Origin: CAZZHG01 sp964653655
Lineage (GTDB): Bacteria > Bdellovibrionota > FAC87 > UBA2466
Assembly: GCA_964653655.1 (NCBI GenBank)
Contig: CAZZHG010000005.1
Coordinates: 1-64,000, forward strand
Reading direction: 5' to 3'
Length of the DNA: 64,000 bases
Shown: one piece after another, positions 16,800-25,114 of the stretch
How positions within the stretch are numbered: the first letter of the stretch is position 1
Layout of the letters: each line of letters starts with the position of its first letter
Translations under genes and position numbers: made by a program
Notes under the pieces: generated by a model
What the model was told of the DNA's origin: nothing
Seen by the model: the letters and a program-made list of their open reading frames with translations, nothing else
Database searches by the model: none

Positions 16800-16985
16800 G
16801 GCCTCCTTTCGCTTACTACGTGTTGGTTACACAGGGCCTATAGTGCATGGTGCGTTCCAACTTTCCGTGCGTGCAATTGGCGGCCTGGAGCGGGCGCCTG
16901 CGGCGACATGTCTCAATTCGGCAGCGACGAGCTGGGCCGCTTGGGTTACTTTCCTGAGGAAAGTGAACCAGGGGGTGCATTCGCC

Positions 16986-17282
16986 ATGAGAAAGTCGGCT
17001 TGGATATTCGTGCTCGCTGCTTTAGCCGAGGCCGTCTACTTTTTCTTGGAATACCGGAGCCTCGGTTTCCCGGATGGCCACCTGACTTCGCTCGATCGCA
17101 TTCGCCAGATCATGTACCCAATCTTCATCGTGCTGAGCTTGATGTATTGCGTGCACGTTTACCTGATTCAGCAGCACCGCGGATTCTTTCGGATGTTGTT
17201 CTGGCTGCTATTCCTGAACGCGCTCTTCTTCGGCTGGAATCATTATGCGGGGATGTATTTCGAGAATGGGACGGGTGGGTGA
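16986..17282 (+). CDS. Small multi-pass membrane protein
   Basis: 98 residues with about three hydrophobic segments (residues 5-20, 42-62, 68-85) and aromatic-rich loops. An AGGGGG stretch 9-14 bases before the ATG at 16986 is the ribosome site. An in-frame ATG at 16908 would add 26 hydrophilic residues and cannot be excluded. No family recognised. It lies just left of the AT-richer cassette but has ordinary base composition. Confidence 0.6.
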   Translation: MRKSAWIFVLAALAEAVYFFLEYRSLGFPDGHLTSLDRIRQIMYPIFIVLSLMYCVHVYLIQQHRGFFRMLFWLLFLNALFFGWNHYAGMYFENGTGG

Positions 17283-17325
17283 GATTTCCTTTCCCTGAAC
17301 GCCCACCAGACCTCCCCCAAATAAT

Positions 17326-17342
17326 ATAACTATTTCAGTTAT
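17326..17342. promoter_or_regulatory. Inverted repeat, possible operator upstream of the YcaO cassette
   Basis: ATAACT-N5-AGTTAT lies about 95 bases before the first cassette gene, inside an AT-rich patch that also contains a TATAAC-like hexamer. It could be an operator or part of a promoter. It is short, so chance is possible. Confidence 0.3.
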
Positions 17343-17437
17343 GTATCGCCTGTTGCTTCCCAAGCGAAAACCCCTGACCCAAGTTGATCAAATTGCCGCA
17401 TCGTGTTAGTCGTTTGGAACACGGTTTGGGGGGAGAC

Positions 17438-17710
17438 ATGGGAAAAAAATCTAAGAAGCTCGCGTATTGGCTTGTCGCCGTTTTAGTTACGCCTATGGCG
17501 AGGGCGTTTGATATTCCGACACAGTTCCAAATCCGGCCAAAGAGAGGTCCTTTCAGCCAAGACAATTGCCATCATTGTCAGTGTGCGCGCCCTGATCGGT
17601 ATCAAACGCAAAGCTTTGAGTTCCGAGCGGGAGCTCCGCTGATTCGATCAGGAAACTGGTCCGAGTCGAATGAATCTAAGAAGAAGGGCTTCATCAAAGA
17701 AGAGAAATAA
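17438..17710 (+). CDS. Small exported Cys/His-rich protein; candidate precursor peptide of the YcaO cassette
   Basis: 90 residues: basic start (MGKKSKK), hydrophobic core, probable cleavage after MARA, so Sec export. The mature ~68 residues contain a dense CHHCQC cluster followed by a hydrophilic, basic C-terminus ending KEEK. The ATG has a GGGGGAG site. Only 5 bases separate its stop from the solute-binding-protein gene, and the YcaO-like gene follows, all in the same AT-richer block. Size and composition fit a ribosomal peptide that is modified, secreted, or binds metal. This is an inference: YcaO enzymes usually act on Cys/Ser/Thr of cytosolic peptides, and no direct evidence of modification exists here. 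Confidence 0.6.
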   Translation: MGKKSKKLAYWLVAVLVTPMARAFDIPTQFQIRPKRGPFSQDNCHHCQCARPDRYQTQSFEFRAGAPLIRSGNWSESNESKKKGFIKEEK

Positions 17711-17715
17711 TCGGA

Positions 17716-19218
17716 ATGAAGATCCAAAGAACGAGGAGATCGATTCTCTTTGCAACGATTGGATCTGTTGTAGTGGGACTCTCAGTGAGTAGTCTGCGAG
17801 AAAAACCAATTCAGGAAAAAAGACTGCGAGCGATCTATCCGATCGGCATGCTCAGGCGAGACGAACGTCTCTTCGACCCCACGAATCTATGGTCAGTTTA
17901 TCACTACTACCTACAAGAAAATCTCGCCAGTTGCCTAGTGATCGATTCGACTAAAACCACCTCAGGTTATGAACCAAATCTAGCGACGTCTTGGGAACAA
18001 ATGAGTCCGACCCAATGGCGCTTCCATATTGGAAAAGAATTGCGTTGGTCAGATGGTTCGGAGCTTTCTGGCAAACACCTAGAGGAATACTTTCTGGCCC
18101 TCTCCCATCGAAACTCGAGACATCTAGTGGCGCTTAAGTCGCTCGTGACCGCTCAATGGGACGAAGATGCGAGAACTCTAGAATTAGCTTTTTCAAGGCC
18201 GACATCACAAACTTTGTTGCACGAGCTTTCTCTTTCCGATGCCGCTATTCTTCACCCTACGAATGTCGATAGTTCCTGGTCCATCACGTCGGGACGATAC
18301 TCCGTAAGTCATTTTGATGTCGAAAAGCAGACTCTCGAACTGCGGGTAAACACCTATCATCCGAAGTACGAGACAAATTCACCAAACGCCGTGGAGCTAT
18401 TCCAACCGAAGGAAACCAATTGGAGCCTCGCGAAAGAAAACGCCGACCTCTGGCTAGTGCCAACCCCTTCATTCTCAGAAGAATTTCGACGACGAGTTAC
18501 AAGTGCCCCAGCTAGGATAGAAGGCCCCCCCACAGTAATCTACTATTTCGAGTTCAATCTTAACCACCGGTTGGGAAAATCTACAGAAGCCCGAGTCGAA
18601 TTTGCTTCAGCGATTCACGAGTTCTTCGACAAAGCTGTTCCAAAAATGCCGGAAGCGACTCCGGACCGCCAATTCGCTGCACCCGGCTACCCATCGAGAC
18701 TTCAAAACTCTGCAGTACAAGAAATCGAACCGAAAGCACCTATTTCCATTCTGAGTGGAGAGACGATATCGATATCGATGTACTACTTCGGCGAGGAATA
18801 CACGTGGCTTTCCACTGAATTTGCCTCCTTCCTAAGAAATAGAGGAGTAAACGCGACACTCTCCTACAATCGCTATAAGAAAAATGAGCCGCAAGATTGG
18901 TTTGCACGTGCTTCAATGTTTAGTGGAAACCAGAGAGATTCTGTAGGGTCGTGGAGTTTCCTTCTCTCAAATCCGGACATCGATGTCGGGAGAAAATACC
19001 CTGATCTAACCGCCGATCTTAAGAAGGCCTCGGAAACGTCAGTCGCTTCAGAGAGAGAAAGCATTCTTCAGAGAATTCACTCCCGATTCATTGAACGTGC
19101 TCTAGTTGTGCCCTTCCTTCTTGAACGACGTTACGCAATACACTCTGAAAGGATCTCCCTAGAGCATTGGAACGAATTTGATCTGCGTTCACGTTTCTAT
19201 GACATTACATGGAAATGA
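17716..19218 (+). CDS. Family-5 (OppA/DppA-like) extracellular solute-binding protein
   Basis: 500 residues. An N-terminal membrane anchor or signal (about residues 8-26) is followed by the family-5 layout: an early YEPNLATSWEQ block, LRWSDGSELSG (the W-x-DG-x motif), and a late region with a TADLKKA helix. These proteins bind peptides or other oligomers for ABC importers. No ABC permease or ATPase is adjacent, so it may instead serve as a receptor for the histidine kinase or bind the small peptide encoded just upstream. Base composition is AT-richer than the flanks. Confident on the family; the ligand is unknown. Confidence 0.85.
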   Translation: MKIQRTRRSILFATIGSVVVGLSVSSLREKPIQEKRLRAIYPIGMLRRDERLFDPTNLWSVYHYYLQENLASCLVIDSTKTTSGYEPNLATSWEQMSPTQWRFHIGKELRWSDGSELSGKHLEEYFLALSHRNSRHLVALKSLVTAQWDEDARTLELAFSRPTSQTLLHELSLSDAAILHPTNVDSSWSITSGRYSVSHFDVEKQTLELRVNTYHPKYETNSPNAVELFQPKETNWSLAKENADLWLVPTPSFSEEFRRRVTSAPARIEGPPTVIYYFEFNLNHRLGKSTEARVEFASAIHEFFDKAVPKMPEATPDRQFAAPGYPSRLQNSAVQEIEPKAPISILSGETISISMYYFGEEYTWLSTEFASFLRNRGVNATLSYNRYKKNEPQDWFARASMFSGNQRDSVGSWSFLLSNPDIDVGRKYPDLTADLKKASETSVASERESILQRIHSRFIERALVVPFLLERRYAIHSERISLEHWNEFDLRSRFYDITWK

Positions 19219-19228
19219 AAGTGCCGCC

Positions 19229-20059
19229 ATGAAGACTTTCACAACCAGGTACGTTGCAACCTATGGCCACCTTTCCATCGGCAGCAAATGTACTCTGCAG
19301 CTAGACACCGGGGGTGCGGCAATCGGTTATGGAGTTGGAACGACTCTCAGAACTGCGTCCAGAAGAGCCTTCTCTGAAGCTTGGGAAAGACACGTCATGA
19401 GTAACATGGCGTGTTTTGATCAGTCGATTACCTCATCGAACGGATTCGCTGCGCATTGGTCGAAGGAAACGGCCCTAAGAAACAGTCTAGAAGAGTTGGT
19501 TGAACGCCGGATGGTGCTGCGAGCGTGGTCAACGGGTAGAGGATGGAACAGATCTGGTACGCTCGATTTGTGTGCCCGAGCGATTGTTTGGAAGGCCGAA
19601 GCCCAACACTGGAGAATTAACTGGTATCAGATTCAAGTACCCGCCCAAAATCACCGCGTTCTCGTCCTGTTGGCCAGACACAAGACTCTTGGCGCATACT
19701 TCGATTCCGCCTCGAACGCACCCGGCTCCGCGCGAAAGCTCGCGCAAGGATTAGATCTATATCTGAACCGTATCGAGCGTTCCCCTTCTTTAGCGGAGCT
19801 TCCCGACTTTGCCACACCTGCCTCTCACCTGGCCTTCTATCGCAATCCCAGCAATCTTCAGGCCTTTGATTTCCTCGAAAACACATCTTCATGTGAAACA
19901 CTCCCCGATGAGAGAACGAAATCACCCCCACAGCAGAGCATCGTAAGCAACTCTCCTGGAATGCCGTATGTCGCCCGTTCGTGGAATAATGACTGGCCCC
20001 AACTGAGTTGGGGCGCGAAGAGCGGAGGAGCGAACTCGTGGCCTCACCCCCTGGCATAG
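19229..20059 (+). CDS. Compact YcaO-like enzyme
   Basis: 276 residues from the ATG at 19229, 10 bases after the solute-binding-protein stop. Blocks in order match YcaO: GGAAIGYGVGTT (the G-x-A-x-G segment), then RAFSEAWERH with Glu50 and Glu53-Arg54, then SSNGFAAHWSKETALRNS, then LEELVERR with Glu88, Glu92 and Arg93. In known YcaO proteins these Glu/Arg residues bind ATP and Mg2+ during cyclodehydration or thioamidation of peptide Cys/Ser/Thr. Here one Gln in the QGL-E block is Asn, and the protein is shorter than the usual ~400 residues. It may be a minimal or divergent YcaO. An E1-like or TfuA partner was not seen. The next gene overlaps it by 22 bases. Confidence 0.78.
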   Translation: MKTFTTRYVATYGHLSIGSKCTLQLDTGGAAIGYGVGTTLRTASRRAFSEAWERHVMSNMACFDQSITSSNGFAAHWSKETALRNSLEELVERRMVLRAWSTGRGWNRSGTLDLCARAIVWKAEAQHWRINWYQIQVPAQNHRVLVLLARHKTLGAYFDSASNAPGSARKLAQGLDLYLNRIERSPSLAELPDFATPASHLAFYRNPSNLQAFDFLENTSSCETLPDERTKSPPQQSIVSNSPGMPYVARSWNNDWPQLSWGAKSGGANSWPHPLA

Positions 20060-21285
20060 GTCTCTACAAATCCCGGCAGGTCTGGGCGTGGACCACATCT
20101 ACGCTACTAGTTTTGTCGCTGATAGGGGTACTACTCTGGACACAACACCTAAGACATTCATTCGGACGAATCCTTGAATCAGAGACGAAGCAGGCCATAG
20201 AAGCGACGCGGGAAGCAGTTCAGCACGGCAACTTTCGGGCGTTTGTCGAATTGCTGGGTACAAGATTTTCCGACCCATACGTGAAAGTAGGATCCGCTTT
20301 CGGAAATCTCGAGATGGGCAGTCCAAGTGTTCTGCCAATCTGTAGTATTCAATCGCTAGAGAGTACATCGATCAAGGTTTGCGGGCCTTCCCAAATACCT
20401 TGGAGTCAGGCTTCTATCATTCTATCTATATTCCTCCTGCTTTCCTTCGGTGCCCGCTTAGTTCTGACGACTATCGAAGAAAAAGCCATCGCGTCAATGA
20501 CCTCGACTTTTGCACACCTTGAGCTTCCAAATCCCCTCCTAAGCGGGATGACCCCGTTGTTAGCCGGCGTGAGTGACTTGAGACGGTCGGTAGTAGACCT
20601 TCAGGAACGTGATCGACGGCTATCGAAAAAGGCTCAGCTCACAGAAACAGCCCAAAAGGTCGCCCACGATATTCGCTCCCCTCTGTCGGCGCTCAAGGTT
20701 TTGGCCTCGTCACCAGAGGAACTCAACAAGGAAGAAGGAAGGAATCTCTTCCGGATGGCTACCGCCAGACTTGTCGGAATTGTAGACGACTTTCGAGAAA
20801 AATCTGGAGACGACCTGGAGATCGTTGACTTGGTTCCTCTTCTTTCAAGTGGGGTTCAAGAAAAGCTCCTGGAACGAAGTAACCGGCGAGATGTCGCTCT
20901 AACGTTGAATATCGAAGCAAAGGAACTCAACTGTCGCGTTGAATCCAAGCTCTTTCAACGAGTGTTGTCTAACCTACTCAACAACTCGTTCGAAGCGATA
21001 CATAGCCGAGGTACCATTCAGGTCACCGCAGCTGTTCTAAAAGATTCAAAGATTAGGATCGAAATAGTTGATGATGGCGTAGGCATACCAGCCACTATTT
21101 TAAACATATTGCGCAAGGAACAGATCTCTTACGGAAAAGTGAAGGGCTCAGGATTGGGGTTCAATTCCGCTAGAGAATGGATTCTGTGCTGGGGCGGAAG
21201 CATTTCGATCTCTTCCACAGAAAACGTCGGAACTAGCGTTAGAATCGAACTCCCTAGTAGCGACCTGCAAAGAGCGGGATTCTGA
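20038..21285 (+). CDS. Membrane sensor histidine kinase
   Basis: 415 residues from a GTG at 20038, chosen because GGAGGAG lies 9 bases before it; an ATG 30 bases upstream is weaker. Membrane segments at about 15-34 and 124-144 enclose an ~85-residue external loop with Cys102 and Cys115. The H-box (KVAHDIRSPLSALK, His210), N-box (RVLSNLLNNSFEAI), G1 (DDGVGIP) and G2 (KGSGLGF) are intact, so it should be active. No response regulator adjoins it. Its start lies inside the YcaO gene, so it is co-translated with the cassette. Confidence 0.93.
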   Translation: MASPPGIGLYKSRQVWAWTTSTLLVLSLIGVLLWTQHLRHSFGRILESETKQAIEATREAVQHGNFRAFVELLGTRFSDPYVKVGSAFGNLEMGSPSVLPICSIQSLESTSIKVCGPSQIPWSQASIILSIFLLLSFGARLVLTTIEEKAIASMTSTFAHLELPNPLLSGMTPLLAGVSDLRRSVVDLQERDRRLSKKAQLTETAQKVAHDIRSPLSALKVLASSPEELNKEEGRNLFRMATARLVGIVDDFREKSGDDLEIVDLVPLLSSGVQEKLLERSNRRDVALTLNIEAKELNCRVESKLFQRVLSNLLNNSFEAIHSRGTIQVTAAVLKDSKIRIEIVDDGVGIPATILNILRKEQISYGKVKGSGLGFNSAREWILCWGGSISISSTENVGTSVRIELPSSDLQRAGF

Positions 21286-21328
21286 CCGGTCCCACCAAAT
21301 CGTCTATCGAGGTAGATGTTCAGTTCAG

Positions 21329-21372
21329 AAAAAAAGAGAATGGGCGGCCCCCGTCACCGGAGAGCCGCCCAT
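21329..21372 (-). terminator. Terminator of the 21399 gene (minus strand)
   Basis: ATGGGCGGC with GCCGCCCAT forms a 9-bp hairpin, and on the minus strand a T run follows. On the plus strand there is no T run, so it serves the minus-strand gene; it may also stall transcripts from the histidine kinase. Confidence 0.7.
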
Positions 21373-21398
21373 CATAGACTTATACCAACTTCCGTCGA

Positions 21399-22211
21399 TT
21401 AAAACGGGTTGCCCTGGCAAGTGCCCGAAGAGAGCAGCTTGCGATCGCCATTGCGGGTGATCACATAGACCGCGAACTGAGCGCTACGGCCCACCGCGGA
21501 CTTCGAGCTCGTGAAGTTCTGCTGGCGCTGGCGAGGATCGAGAGTGCCACGCACCACATCCGACTGGTTCGTCTGCGGATTGTTGAAATGCACTTCGTAA
21601 CCCGTCACGCCCGAACCGTTCACCGAGCATTCGACATGGCTCTGCTTCTGGAAGAAGTTGCCGCCGAACTTGCCGTTACACTGGCCCGTGATCGCTCCGC
21701 CACCATGGTGGTTCTGAGCATCGTTCTGGATCGCCCGTTCAAAAGCTCTCCAAGCCTGCTCAACCTCACGAATGGCGAACTGCACGCCGAAACCACCGCG
21801 GTTCAAGTTGTCGATAGCGCGGCTGAGATTCGCGTACTCGTTGTTCTCGAGGCTGCGAAGCGTACGGCCGAAACGATCGTGACCATCCCGATCCTGCAGC
21901 TCACGGATGACCTGACGACGAAGAGCGCGCTCGAGCGTGCTCGCCGCATCGGCAACCTGGTCGAGCTGAGCGACGGCGTTGTTCATGCCCTTCTCGCTGA
22001 AGTCATCGGCCTGATCGAAGGCCTGGTCGTCGAGCTTCTGAATCGCATCGATGAGATTCGAGGCGGCCTGAAAAAGAACGCCCGTCTGATTGGGACGGTG
22101 GAAGTGGCTACCGGGACCCCGGCGCCAACCGTTGTTGTTGTTGTGATTCGGACCATCCGCGACGGCAATCGCCGTCGCAGAAATGAGAAACAGAGCAATG
22201 AACTTGGACAT
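21399..22211 (-). CDS. Exported helical protein with C-terminal beta domain, unknown
   Basis: 270 residues from the ATG at 22211 behind AAGGAG. Signal peptide cleaved near AVADG, then an Asn/His-rich segment, ~110 residues of charged helices, and a C-terminal domain with Cys pairs (GQCNGKF, HVECSVNG, GTCQGNP). It has its own terminator and upstream terminator, so it is a single transcription unit. No family recognised. Confidence 0.78.
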   Translation of the reverse strand: MSKFIALFLISATAIAVADGPNHNNNNGWRRGPGSHFHRPNQTGVLFQAASNLIDAIQKLDDQAFDQADDFSEKGMNNAVAQLDQVADAASTLERALRRQVIRELQDRDGHDRFGRTLRSLENNEYANLSRAIDNLNRGGFGVQFAIREVEQAWRAFERAIQNDAQNHHGGGAITGQCNGKFGGNFFQKQSHVECSVNGSGVTGYEVHFNNPQTNQSDVVRGTLDPRQRQQNFTSSKSAVGRSAQFAVYVITRNGDRKLLSSGTCQGNPF

Positions 22212-22321
22212 TTTTGCACTCCTTGAAAGTGACCCAGGGACACACTGCCGCGCTTCTCCCACCCGGAAACCCAATGCGTCAAACAAGGGAGACGGTAAGT
22301 GAAGTCAGAAACTTCAAGGGG

Positions 22322-22362
22322 CAAAAAAGCACCGGGCGGAGTGGTCGCCCCACCCCGCCCGG
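22322..22362 (-). terminator. Terminator of the 22387 gene (minus strand)
   Basis: CCGGGCGG and CCGCCCGG arms with a 14-base loop, followed on the minus strand by a six-T run. Confidence 0.8.
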
Positions 22363-22386
22363 CTAGTCGTTCATCACAGTTGAGGA

Positions 22387-22800
22387 TCAATTCACAAAAC
22401 GGCAATTAACTTTGCCGGCATGCTGCCCGAAAGCAAACGTGCCGTCGAAAAGCTGATGCGAGTCCGCTGAATCGCGGCCGGTATTCGAACGAAAGTAGAA
22501 ACCGTCGGGCTGACCGATCGGGGTGCGCTGGAACACGTTGATCGAATGAGCCTTGTGGTAATAGCTCGAAACCGCCAGGCGGCGATTCGTGATCTTGCCC
22601 AGGTAGTTCACGCGAATGTTAGCCACGCCACTGCCGGCGCCAAAGGGGAAGCCCTCGGTATTCGCCTGAACCGTGAAAGAAACATGCGTCGTACGCGTCG
22701 CGTACGGAACCTCGCACTTTATGCGCGAAAGGGTGGCCCCATGGGCCTGCCCGATGAAAGTAACCGCTCCAACCGCAACCAACTGAACCAACTTCTTCAT
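22387..22800 (-). CDS. Small exported protein, unknown
   Basis: 137 residues starting at the ATG at 22800, which has GGAGG eight bases upstream; a nearby ATG 15 bases earlier sits too close to its own site. Signal peptide cleaved near QAHG-ATLSR. The mature part is beta-rich with Cys residues near both ends (RIKCEVPY, VNCRFVN), suggesting one disulfide. Divergent from the 22978 gene and followed by a terminator. No family recognised. Confidence 0.72.
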   Translation of the reverse strand: MKKLVQLVAVGAVTFIGQAHGATLSRIKCEVPYATRTTHVSFTVQANTEGFPFGAGSGVANIRVNYLGKITNRRLAVSSYYHKAHSINVFQRTPIGQPDGFYFRSNTGRDSADSHQLFDGTFAFGQHAGKVNCRFVN

Positions 22801-22977
22801 AACTAAGTCCTCCATGCACTCCTTGTAGCAACGCCCCCCGGGCAGATCCAATGGCATGATCCGAACGAAATCGTTCTGCGGAATGGGATAAAGAAGCCTT
22901 ATGACGGTGAGAAGGTTTCCTAATTTGACCCTCCCCAGGCGCGCCCCTACGGTGCACCCTGAAAGGAAGTTCAACCG

Positions 22978-23238
22978 ATGAAAACACTCATCTTGTCGAC
23001 GGCCCTGTTACTTTCGATTGGCGCGCAAGCCGCTCAGAAGCCCTTCCCCGTGAAGGGATACAACACGTTCTCCGATCAGAAAGAAGCGGTGAGCATCATG
23101 TATTGGAACTCGGAGAGGATCTGCATGAGCCGCCAGCCCTCGCGGCTCGCGAGAAAGGTCTCAGAAATTACGTACGCTCTCTACCCCAAGTACTACCCGA
23201 CGGGAGTTAGCGCGACGGCCTACTTCGTTTGTGAGTGA
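22978..23238 (+). CDS. Small exported protein, unknown
   Basis: 86 residues with a signal peptide (IGAQA-AQKPF) and Cys in RICMSRQ and at the last but one position. The ATG is behind GAAAGGAAG. Its last 78 bases overlap, on the opposite strand, the 3' end of the SGNH-like gene. Function unknown. Confidence 0.7.
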   Translation: MKTLILSTALLLSIGAQAAQKPFPVKGYNTFSDQKEAVSIMYWNSERICMSRQPSRLARKVSEITYALYPKYYPTGVSATAYFVCE

Positions 23239-24354
23239 TCGCAATTCCGTCAGAACCGCCTCAGCGAGGAGGCGATTGCCCTCCTCGTTGAGGTGGCCGA
23301 TGGAGTCCGTGTAGATCGTCTGCGATTGCCGGCGAAACATCTGAGTGAGATCGGTGAAACGCTCGCCGTTTCGCTTCAGCAAACTTCCGCGCTCGCGAAG
23401 CTTCGGATAACCGGCGGCAATCACCTCGGCGTAGATACTGTCCTCGCGCGCGGCTTCCTCCTCGGAGAGAAGCTTCGAGCCCTTCAAATGCTGATTGGGC
23501 TGGAGGAAGTGCAAGTAAGCGATGCCGTGCTTCTTGCAAAACTCTCCCAGTAACTCGGAGCTGTCGCCCCAGATACGAACGGCCTCGCTCAGGTGAGCGG
23601 TCCAGGCGGTGGACCACTTCGCGCGGTTTCGCCGCTCGTAAGAGACGTTCAGAAAATCCCGCGCTCTCCTATCGAGAGCGGCAAGGGCCCTTTCCTTTCC
23701 GTTCGAAGCCGCAATCCGAAGCGCCTTACCCGTGTTGGGAAGAAGATAGCGCGAAAGCTGTTTCGCCTTCACATCGGCAAACGCCACCGCCCGAAGGCGC
23801 AGATAGATTCCCGAAAAGAAAGGCTCCGACCGCAAAGCCGAGCGGGTCCAGTCGCGGGGGAACGCAAGCGGAGTTCCGTTCGGAAGATTCTCCGATAGCG
23901 CTCCCGCAAGCTCGTTGAAGCCGTCCAAATTGACGACGATATCGGGGTAACGGCCCAGCACTCCCGCGTAAGTGAGCGCCATGAGCTGCTGCGGTTGTTT
24001 TAGCCCGCCCTTTGCGACCACGCTGAGCTTCGTCTTTCCCCAAAGTTTCGAAAGCTCGCCTTCCAGATACTCACGCTTCGTCTCGTTCAGGTAGTAGGCG
24101 ACCGAAGCCCCCGTGAGCAGAACGTGAACCTTCTCGTCGCCGCGTTCCGGGACCGTGAAGCCCTTTTCCAAATCACTCTTTCCCTGCTTCATCGGCAATC
24201 CCGTGTAGGGGTGCATGGGATAGAGGAAACTCGACTCGAAGTCCCCTTCGGAAAAATGAACGGCAATGCGCCTGAGAAAACCCAACCGAAGTACCGCAAA
24301 CGATCCCGCCTCCAATAGAACGAGACCGAGGGCGAGACTTACTAGAAAGCGCAT
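23161..24354 (-). CDS. Membrane-anchored SGNH/GDSL-like hydrolase
   Basis: 397 residues with an N-terminal membrane segment (about 3-25). SGNH-like blocks are present: VLLTGASVAYYL (Ser in place of GDSL), VVNLDGFNELAG (the Asn block), and a late DSIGHLNEEGNRLLAE with the Asp and His of the catalytic triad. It could be an O-acyl esterase or transferase of cell-surface glycans. The start ATG overlaps the stop of the upstream Cys-rich gene (TAATG), so the two are coupled. Its end overlaps the 22978 gene antisense by 78 bases. Assignment is by motif order; the reaction is not known. Confidence 0.72.
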   Translation of the reverse strand: MRFLVSLALGLVLLEAGSFAVLRLGFLRRIAVHFSEGDFESSFLYPMHPYTGLPMKQGKSDLEKGFTVPERGDEKVHVLLTGASVAYYLNETKREYLEGELSKLWGKTKLSVVAKGGLKQPQQLMALTYAGVLGRYPDIVVNLDGFNELAGALSENLPNGTPLAFPRDWTRSALRSEPFFSGIYLRLRAVAFADVKAKQLSRYLLPNTGKALRIAASNGKERALAALDRRARDFLNVSYERRNRAKWSTAWTAHLSEAVRIWGDSSELLGEFCKKHGIAYLHFLQPNQHLKGSKLLSEEEAAREDSIYAEVIAAGYPKLRERGSLLKRNGERFTDLTQMFRRQSQTIYTDSIGHLNEEGNRLLAEAVLTELRSLTNEVGRRANSRRVVLGVESVRNF

Positions 24355-24626
24355 TAGAGAGAAAAGCAGCTGAGCGATTTATAGGTCTGATTCCAGACCG
24401 CATGCTGGTCGGTTTGGCAGCATTGAGTCCGGTGATAGACGGGACTCCAGGCGCAGCTATCGCCGGACTGCGACTTGAAGCAGCGAATCCGGTTGTAGGT
24501 CTCTTCCCAAATAGCCTGCTCGTCTGCCTTGCAACAGATCACCCTGTTGTGAAGCGGGTTCCACTCGCAACGGTTCGCGAGCGCCGGAATCGAAACCAAA
24601 AGCGTCATCAGGATAAGAATTTTCAA
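24354..24626 (-). CDS. Exported Cys-rich protein made of two tandem repeats
   Basis: 90 residues: signal peptide, then two 38-residue repeats starting at Cys20 and Cys58. Each repeat has the pattern C-x-W-x-P-x5-R-x2-CC-x2-D-x2-A-x-W-x3-Y-x4-CF, giving four Cys per repeat at the same spacing (20, 31, 32, 49 and 58, 69, 70, 87). All eight could form disulfides. The start is TTG behind GGAGG. It is coupled to the SGNH-like gene by TAATG. This is not a family I know. A toxin-like, metal-binding or structural role cannot be decided. Confidence 0.7.
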   Translation of the reverse strand: MKILILMTLLVSIPALANRCEWNPLHNRVICCKADEQAIWEETYNRIRCFKSQSGDSCAWSPVYHRTQCCQTDQHAVWNQTYKSLSCFSL

Positions 24627-24679
24627 GTGGCCTCCCCTTCCGCGAATAGTAGCACCAACTAAGGTACAATTGATCCCCT

Positions 24680-25114
24680 ATGCCAAACCAACTCGCGTTC
24701 CTCGTCACCCTGTCGCTCTCCGTTGCCGTAACCCTGACTCAAGCCGCCGTTCCTCCCATGGAAGGCTCGCTGAAGGATCGATTCGAGTCCTGCCGTCAGT
24801 GGAAAGATAAGCTGGTTGGCCCGGAGCAGCGAAAAGGCGCGGTGAAAGGGCAGCACGACTGCACGGTTGCGATGCAAGATGCGGAAAAGGCGATGGAAGT
24901 GAAGGACATGTCGCCGGAAATGGCGGCCCTCATACTGCGCATTGTCGACGTAACGCAGACGACGCCCGCCGAGATGACGAGCTGGAACCGCAAGGCGCGG
25001 CCCCTCTGCCGGACGGCGGAGCCCTACTTCAAGGCGAAAAATACGGACGATAGCGCGAAGGCGACCTATCTCGCCATGTGCCCGGTGCGGGCGGCGAAGA
25101 TCTTCAAGAAGTAA
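24680..25114 (+). CDS. Small exported helical protein, unknown
   Basis: 144 residues with a signal peptide cleaved near TQAAVPP. The mature part is helical and charged with four Cys (SCRQWK, HDCTVA, LCRTAE, MCPVRA), likely two disulfides. It converges with the next gene with no bases between the stops. Function unknown. Confidence 0.72.
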   Translation: MPNQLAFLVTLSLSVAVTLTQAAVPPMEGSLKDRFESCRQWKDKLVGPEQRKGAVKGQHDCTVAMQDAEKAMEVKDMSPEMAALILRIVDVTQTTPAEMTSWNRKARPLCRTAEPYFKAKNTDDSAKATYLAMCPVRAAKIFKK

